Shown here one piece after another: positions 22,219 to 29,839 of a stretch of DNA of 29,878 nt. The position numbers and the translations under genes are program-made. Each line of letters opens with the position of its first letter. Positions within the stretch are counted from its first letter, which is position 1. The stretch comes from Candidatus Altarchaeota archaeon. GTDB taxonomy: Archaea > Altiarchaeota > Altiarchaeia > IMC4 > QMZM01. Below the pieces are notes generated by a model. That model was not told the DNA's origin. It made no database searches and saw nothing but the letters and a program-made list of their open reading frames with translations. The stretch lies in NCBI GenBank assembly GCA_018897475.1, contig JAHIKS010000014.1, positions 1 to 29,878 of the forward strand, given 5' to 3'.

Positions 22219-24045
22219 ATGGCCAAGATTGTGAGGATTGCGGGGCCTCTTATAGAGGCAGACGGCATGCAGGGGCGCAAGATGCACGAGGTCGTGAGGG
22301 TAGGCGACGAGGCCCTGATTGGTGAGATAATCCGGCTCAACAGGGATGTAGCCTCCATACAGGTTTATGAGGAAACAGGCGGGCTAAGGCCAGGAGAACC
22401 CGTCGAAGGAACTGGAAGGACACTGTCCGTTGAACTGGGCCCGGGAATTCTCAAGTCCATATACGACGGGATTCAAAGGCCCCTTAACCTTATCCGGGAG
22501 AAATCGGGAGACTACATAGCGAGGGGAATAACAGTTCCATCAATAGACCACTCCAAGAAGTGGAAATTCGCACCCGTGGTCAAGGAGGGCGACTCCCTGA
22601 TAGCCGGGGACATAATAGGTGAGGTCAAGGAAACCGAGATAATAACTCACAAGGTAATGGTGCCCCACGGCATCAAGGGCACGGTGGAGAACATTGATGA
22701 GGGCACATTCAACCTGGATGATACGATATGCATCCTCAAGGACGATTCCAAGAAGCACAAGCTGCAGATGATGCACTACTGGCCCGTAAGAAAACCGAGG
22801 CCAATAACCGAAAAGCTTGAGAGCTCAGTCCCTCTTATTTCGGGACAGAGGGTATTCGACACGTTCTTCCCCATAGCAAAGGGCGGAACAGCAGCAATCC
22901 CGGGCGGTTTCGGCACAGGGAAGACCGTTTCCCAGCACCAGCTTGCAAAATGGGTTGATGCAGAGGTTATAATCTATGTGGGCTGCGGAGAGAGGGGCAA
23001 CGAGATGACCGAGGTTCTGGAGGAATTCCCCCATCTCGAAGACCCGGAGAGTAAGCTGCCTCTCATGGAGAGGACCTGCCTTATCGCAAACACATCCAAC
23101 ATGCCCGTTGCAGCAAGAGAGGCTTCAGTCTATACTGGAATGACCCTTGCTGAATACTACCGGGACATGGGCTACAATACCGCGCTGATGGCAGACTCCA
23201 CATCAAGATGGGCCGAGGCCATGAGAGAGATATCAGGCAGGCTTGAAGAGATGCCGGGAGAGGAAGGTTATCCTGCATATCTGGCCTCAAGGCTCGCGCA
23301 GTTCTATGAAAGAACCGGTAGGGTCATCTGCATGGGCAGCGACGGAAGGATTGGCTCCACCACTGCGATAGGTGCTGTATCTCCTCCTGGGGGAGACTTC
23401 TCCGAGCCTGTGACACAGAACACGCTCAGAGTTACTCAGGTATTCTGGGCTCTCGATGCAAAGCTTGCGGACAGGAGGCACTTCCCGTCCATAAACTGGC
23501 TGACCTCATATTCACTGTATGCTGAGGGCCTGAAGGGATGGTTCTCCGAGAACGTAAGCAAGGAGTGGACGTCCCTGAAGACCAGGGCAATGACCCTCCT
23601 GCAGAAGGAATCCGAGCTGAAGGAGATTGTCCAGCTCGTGGGTCCCGATGCCTTGCCGGACAAGGAGAGGATTATCCTGGACGTCGCCAGGATGCTGAGG
23701 GAGGACTTCCTCCAGCAGAACGCGTTCCACGACGTCGATACCTTCTGCCCGCTGGATAAGCAGTACCGGATGCTCAAAATCATATTACAGTTCTATGACA
23801 GGGCGCTGGTTGCCCTCGAGGGCGGAATGGAGCCCAAGGACATAGCAGACATCTCCGTTGTTGATGAGATAGCAAAGATGAAGTACATAGACAACAACAA
23901 ATTCGCAAAGGAGTCCGAGAACATCCTTAAGAATATCGACAAGCAGATGGCGGTAAAGAAAGAGGGGAGTACCGATAAAAAGATAGCGGTAAATGAAGAG
24001 GAGAGTACCGACAAACAGATGGTGAGCAAGAAAGATGGGGATTAA
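22219..24045 (+). CDS. atpA: A/V-type ATP synthase catalytic subunit A
   Basis: Catalytic subunit of the A1 head. The 608 residues show an N-terminal beta barrel (AKIVRIAGPLIEADGM), the bulge domain characteristic of A subunits (about 115-190, KWKFAPVVKEGDSLIAGDII), Walker A GGFGTGKTV (K235, T236; the usual form is GPFGSGKT), the catalytic region VGCGERGNEMTEVLEEFP, then ADSTSRWAEAMREISGRLEE and SPPGGDFSEPVTQNTLRV. No intein interrupts it. The last 35 residues (DKQMAVKKEGST, DKKIAVNEEEST, DKQMVSKKDGD) are an unusual tail made of three 12-residue repeats. ATG 22219 is taken as the start; the in-frame TTG at 22210 adds only three residues. It overlaps atpB by 11 bases. Confidence 0.95.
   Translation: MAKIVRIAGPLIEADGMQGRKMHEVVRVGDEALIGEIIRLNRDVASIQVYEETGGLRPGEPVEGTGRTLSVELGPGILKSIYDGIQRPLNLIREKSGDYIARGITVPSIDHSKKWKFAPVVKEGDSLIAGDIIGEVKETEIITHKVMVPHGIKGTVENIDEGTFNLDDTICILKDDSKKHKLQMMHYWPVRKPRPITEKLESSVPLISGQRVFDTFFPIAKGGTAAIPGGFGTGKTVSQHQLAKWVDAEVIIYVGCGERGNEMTEVLEEFPHLEDPESKLPLMERTCLIANTSNMPVAAREASVYTGMTLAEYYRDMGYNTALMADSTSRWAEAMREISGRLEEMPGEEGYPAYLASRLAQFYERTGRVICMGSDGRIGSTTAIGAVSPPGGDFSEPVTQNTLRVTQVFWALDAKLADRRHFPSINWLTSYSLYAEGLKGWFSENVSKEWTSLKTRAMTLLQKESELKEIVQLVGPDALPDKERIILDVARMLREDFLQQNAFHDVDTFCPLDKQYRMLKIILQFYDRALVALEGGMEPKDIADISVVDEIAKMKYIDNNKFAKESENILKNIDKQMAVKKEGSTDKKIAVNEEESTDKQMVSKKDGD
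23938..24045 (+). repeat. Three 36-base repeats encoding the AtpA C-terminal tail
   Basis: The coding sequence repeats at a 36-base period, marked by gacaagcagatggcggtaaa, gataaaaagatagcggtaaa and gacaaacagatggtgagcaa. Each unit encodes DK(Q/K)(M/I) then a charged segment. The units resemble each other in DNA as well as protein, indicating a recent expansion at the 3' end of atpA just before the atpB overlap. Confidence 0.8.
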
Positions 24046-25414
24046 GGAGTATAAAAGCATAATAGAGGTCGCAGGACCGCTAATGATAGTCGACAAGGTC
24101 AGCGAAGTCGCCTACGGCGAGGTAGTTGAAATAACCACAGCAGACGGCGAAATCAGAACCGGCCAGGTATTGGACGCAATGACGGACAAGGCAGTCGTGC
24201 AGGTATTCGAGGGCACCAGCGACCTTGACACGAAGAATACAACAGCCAAGTTCCTTGGAGAGACCATGAAGATTCCGGTCTCGGTTGACATGCTGGGCAG
24301 AATCTTTGATGGAGCCGGCAGACCGAGAGACGGAAAGGGCGAAATTCTCCCCGAGGATAGAAGAGACATCAACGGAGAGCCGATGAATCCAACAGCAAGG
24401 GAATTCCCCAGAGAATTCATACAGACCGGCATCTCAGCAATTGACGGAATGAACACCCTCGTAAGAGGACAAAAACTGCCTATCTTCTCTGGAGCCGGCC
24501 TAACGCACAACGAGATTGCCGCTCAAATTGCAAGGCAGGCAAAGGTCATAGGCGAGAAGGAGGAGTTCGCAGTAATATTCGCAGCCATGGGAATTACTGC
24601 TGGAGAAGCAACCTTCTTCAGGAAGGACTTCGAGAGGACCGGGGCCCTTGAGAGGATTGTATCCTTCATAAACCTGGCCGATGATCCCACCGTCGAGAGA
24701 ATCATTACGCCGAGAATAGCACTCACAACGGCAGAATACCTTGCATTTGACAAGGGCATGCACGTTCTCGTTATCCTTACAGACATGACCAACTACTGCG
24801 AGGCACTGAGGGAGATATCCGCAGCAAGGGAAGAGGTCCCAGGAAGGAGGGGCTATCCGGGTTATCTCTACACCGACCTGGCAATGAGCTATGAAAGAGC
24901 AGGCAGGATTATCGGCAAGAAGGGGACCATAACCCAGATTCCGATTCTGTCCATGCCAGGCGATGACATAACCCATCCAATCCCGGACCTTACAGGATAT
25001 ATTACCGAGGGACAGATAGTCGTTACAAGACAGCTGCACAGAAAGGGCATTTATCCTCCAATAGACGTTCTTCCCTGCCTGTCGAGGCTTATGAACCAGG
25101 GTATCGGCGAGGACAAGACGAGAGAGGACCACTCAAGCGTTTCGAACCAGCTCTATGCCGCATATGCGGAAGGCAGGGACCTCAGAGACCTTGTTGCTGT
25201 TGTAGGTGAGGAGGCTCTGAGTGAAAGGGACAAGAAATTCCTTGAATTCGCAGAGAGATTCGAGGACGAGTTCATAAACCAGGGCACCGACGAGGACAGG
25301 ACCATTGAGGGCACCCTGTCAATCGGCTGGGAGCTGCTCTCGATTCTTCCTGAAAGGGAACTGAAGAGGATAGACTCCAAGTACATCGAGAAGTACGGGA
25401 AAAAGAAGGAATAA
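24035..25414 (+). CDS. atpB: A/V-type ATP synthase subunit B
   Basis: Non-catalytic partner of subunit A in the hexameric head. The 459 residues start MGIKEYKSIIEVAGPLMIVD, the family opening, and lack a functional P-loop as expected for B: the equivalent region reads IFSGAGLTHNEIAAQIARQA (the common form is GSGLPHN). Other landmarks are MGITAGEATFFRKDFE, LTDMTNYCEALREISAAREE and PGRRGYPGYLYTDLA, then DITHPIPDLTGYITEGQI. The start lies inside atpA in another frame (11-base overlap), and the stop overlaps the atpD start as taatg, so A, B and D are translationally linked. Confidence 0.95.
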   Translation: MGIKEYKSIIEVAGPLMIVDKVSEVAYGEVVEITTADGEIRTGQVLDAMTDKAVVQVFEGTSDLDTKNTTAKFLGETMKIPVSVDMLGRIFDGAGRPRDGKGEILPEDRRDINGEPMNPTAREFPREFIQTGISAIDGMNTLVRGQKLPIFSGAGLTHNEIAAQIARQAKVIGEKEEFAVIFAAMGITAGEATFFRKDFERTGALERIVSFINLADDPTVERIITPRIALTTAEYLAFDKGMHVLVILTDMTNYCEALREISAAREEVPGRRGYPGYLYTDLAMSYERAGRIIGKKGTITQIPILSMPGDDITHPIPDLTGYITEGQIVVTRQLHRKGIYPPIDVLPCLSRLMNQGIGEDKTREDHSSVSNQLYAAYAEGRDLRDLVAVVGEEALSERDKKFLEFAERFEDEFINQGTDEDRTIEGTLSIGWELLSILPERELKRIDSKYIEKYGKKKE

Positions 25415-26067
25415 TGGCTGAAATCATCGAAGGAATCCATCCCACGCGGATGGAGCTTCTTGAGATAAAAGACAGGACTGTTCTGGCTGAAAAGGGCCAC
25501 AAGCTTCTTAAGGAGAAGAGGGACTCCCTAATGACCGAATTCTTTGAGCAGGTAAAGACGGCCAAGGGCACGAGAGAGGAGCTGTTTGACGTCATGAGGA
25601 AGGGATACGTAAGCCTCATAAAGGCGGAAGCACTGATGGACTCGGCCCAGGTGGAGACCATAGCTTCCGCAACCCCTGACATGTGGGAGGAGAGCGTGGG
25701 CATCAGGAGCATCATGGGGGTCAAGACACCACAGATAGAGCTGACCCGGAAGGCCGACTTTGGGGAGAGCTCCCTGGAGAGGGGCTACACCATTACCTTC
25801 ACATCATCAAATCTTCAGGAATCCACAGCTCATTTCGACAAGGTGGTCGAGCACATTGGCAAGGTCGTTGAGGCAGAGGAGACCATAAGGAGACTCGGCG
25901 AGGAGATAAAGAAGACAAGAAGGCGAGTCAACGCACTGGAATATCTGATGATACCCAAGCTGAAAAATACTAAACGCTACATAGAGATGCGCCTCGAGGA
26001 GATGGAGCGCGAGGCCTTCTTCAGGCTCAAGATGGTGAAGAAAAAAAAGGGAAGGGCTGCAACCTAA
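25414..26067 (+). CDS. atpD: A/V-type ATP synthase subunit D
   Basis: Central rotor shaft, an antiparallel coiled coil penetrating the A3B3 head. The 217 residues open MAEIIEGIHPTRMELLEIKD, with the family's hxPTRxELLxLK start, then a long helix (KGHKLLKEKRDSLMTEFFEQ) and a C-terminal helix with RRRVNALEYLMIPKLKNTKR, the strongest family signature (RRVNALE). The tail is lysine-rich. It is the last gene of the plus-strand operon; 45 bases later the convergent I-K-C operon ends. Length is usual for the family. Confidence 0.93.
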   Translation: MAEIIEGIHPTRMELLEIKDRTVLAEKGHKLLKEKRDSLMTEFFEQVKTAKGTREELFDVMRKGYVSLIKAEALMDSAQVETIASATPDMWEESVGIRSIMGVKTPQIELTRKADFGESSLERGYTITFTSSNLQESTAHFDKVVEHIGKVVEAEETIRRLGEEIKKTRRRVNALEYLMIPKLKNTKRYIEMRLEEMEREAFFRLKMVKKKKGRAAT

Positions 26068-26068
26068 T

Positions 26069-26110
26069 GTTCACATAATTAGAACGTTATTCTGTTCACA
26101 TAACTGGAAC
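26069..26110. repeat. Two tandem 17-base dyads filling the gap between convergent atp operons
   Basis: The element gttcacataattagaac (26069-26085) recurs as gttcacataactggaac (26094-26110), differing at two bases, with a 25-base period. Each has gttc/gaac arms around a nine-base centre. The first can extend to a seven-pair RNA stem with one U-G pair. Together they fill almost the whole 45-base convergent gap, so a two-way transcription end or a protein-binding site is plausible. Confidence 0.65.
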
Positions 26111-26112
26111 AT

Positions 26113-27147
26113 TTATATCATGAGCTCCTTTATCTCCTTTGGAGGTATGTCATAGCTCTTGCATATGACTATCGTTATCAGGTTATTTACCTCCTTCCCC
26201 TTCAGGTTCAGGAAGGATATCACTGAGCCGATGCTCAGGGGATTGAACTTGGAAGAGTGTTCAAGGAGACTCATGACTATCTTCTCAAGACCCACATCGA
26301 GATGCGTCAATGAGCCGGTTTTTTTGTATTCCTCGATTGCCTCTCTCACGACGTTGCCATATATTGTACGCTCTACTAACCTGCTCATCTCCCCTATATC
26401 TACACCTGCCATGATACCCAGGGTCATTTTGCTTATCTGCAAACCGCCATCGAATACGTGTTCCTGGAGGGGTATCCCGTATATCTTGCACTTTATGACA
26501 TTCTTGATGTTTATCCTATCAATCTTGGCCCCTACGAAGGTTTTAATCTCATCGTTCTCAACCGTGTGCTCCTCCCATTTCTCTATCAGGACTTTGTCAA
26601 GGGCAGCCTCAAGCGGGAGAAGGTTTCCGAATTCCTTATATGCCCCCACCTTATCCAACAGGGCTTTATGATAGGGCGTGTCTCTAAGTCCGGATATGAA
26701 TTCCTCAATACTGCCGGATTTAGAAAGATTCTGGAAGAGTTTAGTATCGTCCTTCCTGGAGGGCCCGACCAGCTGCATCAACCTCTCATGCGACATGCCG
26801 GAGTGTATGGCCCTCAGAATTATCTTCAGGTTCCTGACATTCAACTCCTCGGGAATTATTGTATCGAGTAGCTTCCTGTCATTTTCCGGCATAGTTAAAG
26901 CAATATCGTCGTATATCCTCATGAAGTGCTTCTTCAGGGCGAGCTCCAGGGGCCTGGTGGTGGCTTCCTTCCTCAGGTCGCCGCGGATGTCCTTTTCATA
27001 CTCTGTTGCCTCCAGGGAGGCGAGTATCTCTGAAATGCCCCTGGCCTCTATAAAGTTCTCCATAACCCTGTAGTCAAACAGCTTGGAGTATTTCCCGCAT
27101 ACCACTCCGTACGCATAGGCGTAGTGTTCTCCTTTTTCTGGCGGCAT
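26113..27147 (-). CDS. atpC: A/V-type ATP synthase subunit C
   Basis: Funnel-shaped subunit (V-ATPase d) that couples the D-F shaft to the membrane rotor ring. The 344-residue product starts MPPEKGEHYAYAYGVVCGKY, in which YAYAYGVVCGKYSKLFD matches the usual YPYxNARVRAMKSxLL opening. The rest is helical with the three-fold repeat character of the family (EELNVRNLKIILRAIHSG, DRINIKNVIKCKIYGI, GKEVNNLITIVICKSYDIPP, each an xNLxxIxxxK-type unit). An in-frame GTG at 27168 would overlap atpK and add seven residues; the ATG at 27147, eight bases after the atpK stop, fits the family better. Last gene of the minus-strand I-K-C operon. Confidence 0.9.
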   Translation of the reverse strand: MPPEKGEHYAYAYGVVCGKYSKLFDYRVMENFIEARGISEILASLEATEYEKDIRGDLRKEATTRPLELALKKHFMRIYDDIALTMPENDRKLLDTIIPEELNVRNLKIILRAIHSGMSHERLMQLVGPSRKDDTKLFQNLSKSGSIEEFISGLRDTPYHKALLDKVGAYKEFGNLLPLEAALDKVLIEKWEEHTVENDEIKTFVGAKIDRINIKNVIKCKIYGIPLQEHVFDGGLQISKMTLGIMAGVDIGEMSRLVERTIYGNVVREAIEEYKKTGSLTHLDVGLEKIVMSLLEHSSKFNPLSIGSVISFLNLKGKEVNNLITIVICKSYDIPPKEIKELMI

Positions 27148-27154
27148 TTTGTTA

Positions 27155-27640
27155 TTATAACACTCCACCCGAAATCAGCAACATTATCGCTATAACAAAG
27201 CCGAACAATGCCGCAATCTCAGGCATTACGACAAAGATTAAAACCTTCCCTCTAACCTTCGGGTTCTTTGTTGCTGCTCCTATTGCCGCAGCAGCAGCAT
27301 TACCCTGAGCTATTCCAGACAACCCAGTAACTCCTACTGCAATACCTGCTGCAAGCGATACGCCACCCTGCTCATAGTCCATATCCCCACCCATTATGCT
27401 GAGTATTATCAGAACAGCTATAATGAATCCATAAACCACCTGCGTCTGTGGCAGGACCTGAAGTATCAATGCAGAGGAGAAGTTCTTTTCATCCTCCCCT
27501 GTAACTCCAGAGGCTGCGTTTCCAGATATCCCTAAGCCCTTTGCAGAGCCATAGCCCGCTATTCCGATTGCGAGTGCAGCTCCAATACCTCCAAGTACGT
27601 TTCCGTTAATAACGCTCCCAAGTACCTCAGTTATTGCCAT
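27155..27640 (-). CDS. atpK: A/V-type ATP synthase rotor subunit K, duplicated-hairpin (V-type) form
   Basis: Membrane rotor proteolipid. The 161 residues contain two helical hairpins (four membrane helices) rather than the single hairpin of ordinary archaeal K subunits. The second hairpin holds the ion-binding carboxylate in VVMPEIAALFGFVIA (E141). At the matching place the first hairpin has VLPQTQVVYGFIIA, with Q65 where a carboxylate would be. L63, T66, Q67, Q112 and E141 match the set known to bind Na+ in the Enterococcus hirae NtpK ring, so a Na+-translocating rotor with one site per four helices is likely. A gaggtg run precedes the ATG by four bases. It lies 16 bases after atpI and overlaps none of atpC. 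Confidence 0.93.
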   Translation of the reverse strand: MAITEVLGSVINGNVLGGIGAALAIGIAGYGSAKGLGISGNAASGVTGEDEKNFSSALILQVLPQTQVVYGFIIAVLIILSIMGGDMDYEQGGVSLAAGIAVGVTGLSGIAQGNAAAAAIGAATKNPKVRGKVLIFVVMPEIAALFGFVIAIMLLISGGVL

Positions 27641-27656
27641 TTTTCACCTCTTCTTT

Positions 27657-29624
27657 TTAATATGAGTATCTTCTCTCTTCCATAAATGGTTGGAACTCTT
27701 TTCCACCCCCAACATAATATGTTCCAAAATGCTCCACATAGTGAAGCCTTATGGAATGGACAAACGCCCCTAATGAATTTATAAGGATATTAATTACGTG
27801 CCCAGAAATAAATACTACTGCTGCCAGCGGTATTCCGACCCATGGAATATCTATTGCCATCGAGGCCAGAAAGTTGAAGCTCATCGCGATTCCCGATGTC
27901 GTTAACGCCATGGCCAGGAGCCTTGCATATGAGAGGACATTCCCCACTACACCGATTACGTCGGTAAAGAAGAGGAAGCCAAAATGCATGTATAAGAGGG
28001 TAAAGGATATCAAAACAAGTAATACCCCCACCCACAGCACGAATCCCGGTAATGGAAAAAGATTAAAGTAGGATACTATGGCCATAAGCAAGCCAAAGAA
28101 CAGGATATACCACGACAGGTTCTGCTGGATTGCCTCCTTTACCTGCTTGTTTCTCAGCTTGTCATACATTCCCAGCAGATGCCCGAAATAAACATGGAGG
28201 AATCCCATAACGCATACAGCTATTAGGACGGTCAGGGAATTTCCTTCATACATCGGGTCCATCCATAGCGCTATCTCCTGAGATGACTTCCCAAGAATGT
28301 ATTTCCCGAGGAAGTCCCCCATATAGCTTCCTGTCAATATCCCCATAACGATTGCGGCTATACCACAACCCACAAATATGGTTGACATGTCCTTGGCACC
28401 AGGAGATATCTTACCGTACTTCTTCCTGAGCAAGAGGGCCGCAATAATCAGTATCACACCATAAACAACGTCCGTCATCATTATCCCAAAGAACAGGACG
28501 AATGTAGGTATCATGAAAAGGGTGGGGTCAATCTCTTTGTACCTAGGCAAGGAAAAGAGCTTGGTCAACATCTCGAACGAATTCAGAGGCTTCGGGTTTT
28601 GAAGCAGAATTGGTGCCTCGTCAGGATCGTTATCCACGTTTAGGATGCAGGCACCGTCTGTCTCCTTGTTTATCAACTCTATTGTTTCCTTGGACTTTTC
28701 CTGGGGAACCCACAGTCTCAGCATCGTTGTTTTGTTGGTTCTTCCAAACCTGATGAATATCTCGGCTCGGTCCTTCTCCAGCGAAAGAAGTTCCTCCAGC
28801 GCAAGCATTCTCTTGTAATGATTTTGGAAATTCCCCTCCAACCCCTTCTTAGATTCCTCTACGTCGTGACGCAGCCTCTTCAGTTCATCCTCCATTCCCT
28901 TGAGGATTTCCAAGACATAGCCCTCTCCTGTGACCTGAATCTGGTCAATCCCAAATTCCCGGAGGAAGGCATTCAGCTCATCCTTTCTCTCCTTCATTAC
29001 GACTATGATGGCGAGAATCTTTCCCTGCATCTCGCCTCCCAGGATGAGCATATATTCGTCCTTGAAGCTCTTGGAGAGCCTCTCCTTCAGGGAAGGTATA
29101 CTCTCCTCCTTTAAAGTGCTGGCAATCTTATAGAGGTATGTGGATTCGCCAATGTCCTCCAGCCTTATCTCCAGGCCCTTGAACAGGCTGTACTTCTCTA
29201 TGAGGTCTGTGGTTTCCGTTATCTTCGATTCAAGCCTCTGAACGCTACTATCTGCGTTTAGTATTCCCTCCTCAATACCCTCTATCAGCTCATTCGTTTC
29301 TTTGATTACCTCATCTATAGAAAGCTCACCGACCTGTATCTTTTCGATCCTTTCTATGTTCAGCATGGACTCCAGAAAGGGCACATTCCTGACGTCAAAC
29401 CTCTGGAGGGTGTCCAGAAGCTTTCTTATCCTGAGAAGCAGGTTGGACACCTCAATGACTTTCTCAAGGGGCCTGTCCCTCTCAAGCGCCATATCATCGA
29501 GCTCTTTATCCTCCAGGAATTCTATCTGAGCGATTCCTGCCTTATGCAGTTTATTGATCAAATTAGCCTTGTATTCATCAAAAATGATACCGTCTACCCT
29601 GCTCATGCGGACTGATTGCAGCAT
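27657..29624 (-). CDS. atpI: A/V-type ATP synthase subunit I (a)
   Basis: Stator membrane subunit holding the ion half-channels. The 655 residues start MLQSVRMSRVDGIIF, close to the usual MLxPxxMxRV opening. Residues 1 to about 345 are a cytosolic arm with long coiled coils (for example 95-145 and 240-285). Residues about 365-655 hold seven to eight membrane helices, including the conserved PTFVLFFGIMMTDVVYG, HVYFGHLL and VGNVLSYARLLAMAL, whose R568 is the essential rotor-facing arginine, then NSLGAFVHSIRLHYVEHF. Two A/T boxes lie upstream on the minus strand (29634-29642 and 29655-29664); the second gives a 10-base leader for the ATG at 29624. First gene of the I-K-C operon. Subunit H, usually just upstream, is absent. 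Confidence 0.95.
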   Translation of the reverse strand: MLQSVRMSRVDGIIFDEYKANLINKLHKAGIAQIEFLEDKELDDMALERDRPLEKVIEVSNLLLRIRKLLDTLQRFDVRNVPFLESMLNIERIEKIQVGELSIDEVIKETNELIEGIEEGILNADSSVQRLESKITETTDLIEKYSLFKGLEIRLEDIGESTYLYKIASTLKEESIPSLKERLSKSFKDEYMLILGGEMQGKILAIIVVMKERKDELNAFLREFGIDQIQVTGEGYVLEILKGMEDELKRLRHDVEESKKGLEGNFQNHYKRMLALEELLSLEKDRAEIFIRFGRTNKTTMLRLWVPQEKSKETIELINKETDGACILNVDNDPDEAPILLQNPKPLNSFEMLTKLFSLPRYKEIDPTLFMIPTFVLFFGIMMTDVVYGVILIIAALLLRKKYGKISPGAKDMSTIFVGCGIAAIVMGILTGSYMGDFLGKYILGKSSQEIALWMDPMYEGNSLTVLIAVCVMGFLHVYFGHLLGMYDKLRNKQVKEAIQQNLSWYILFFGLLMAIVSYFNLFPLPGFVLWVGVLLVLISFTLLYMHFGFLFFTDVIGVVGNVLSYARLLAMALTTSGIAMSFNFLASMAIDIPWVGIPLAAVVFISGHVINILINSLGAFVHSIRLHYVEHFGTYYVGGGKEFQPFMEERRYSY

Positions 29625-29654
29625 TTTTTATTTAGTATATAGAATGGACTCATT

Positions 29655-29664
29655 CATTATAAAT
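29655..29664 (-). promoter_or_regulatory. TATA-like box for the atpI-K-C operon
   Basis: Read on the minus strand this is gatttataat in an A/T-rich stretch, centred about 36 bases before the ATG at 29624. The box at 29634-29642 (ctatatact on minus) is too close to serve that start but could serve the in-frame ATG at 29606. Confidence 0.4.
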
Positions 29665-29690
29665 CATGTCCCTGCTATCATGTATTTATA

Positions 29691-29716
29691 TTATAGGTTC
29701 AATGTGAATCCTATAT
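29691..29716. repeat. Bulged inverted repeat in the atpI upstream region
   Basis: The stretch tataggttcaatgtgaatcctata pairs as tatagg/cctata and ttca/tgaa around atg, with one extra base on the right arm. It lies between the atpI promoter and the divergent promoter at 29753. It shares tcctatata with the atpF upstream palindrome (21859-21867), which is weak evidence for a common regulator. Confidence 0.35.
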
Positions 29717-29752
29717 AAGTTATATATTCTATATATTTACTGAACTTTGACG

Positions 29753-29785
29753 CTTTTTATATTTATGGTGCTTGACACCATAAAT
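29753..29785 (+). promoter_or_regulatory. Promoter with perfect 25-base inverted repeat (operator-like)
   Basis: The A/T box ctttttatattta (29753-29765) is followed by, and overlaps, a perfect inverted repeat with ten-base arms: atttatggtg (29761-29770), spacer cttga, and caccataaat (29776-29785). The dyad covers from the TATA-like box to the expected transcription start near 29785, the position where a dimeric repressor would block initiation. It faces the gene that starts at 29840. Confidence 0.6.
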
Positions 29786-29839
29786 TACTGAAAGGTTGGT
29801 TTGTTGGAGGTGGTTAGGTTAGCCAGGAGGTGATGTCCT

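Noticed and set aside
22219..24045. Intein in atpA, a common insertion site in archaea
   Set aside because: The P-loop region runs uninterrupted through GGFGTGKTVSQHQLAKW, and the total length fits an intein-free subunit.
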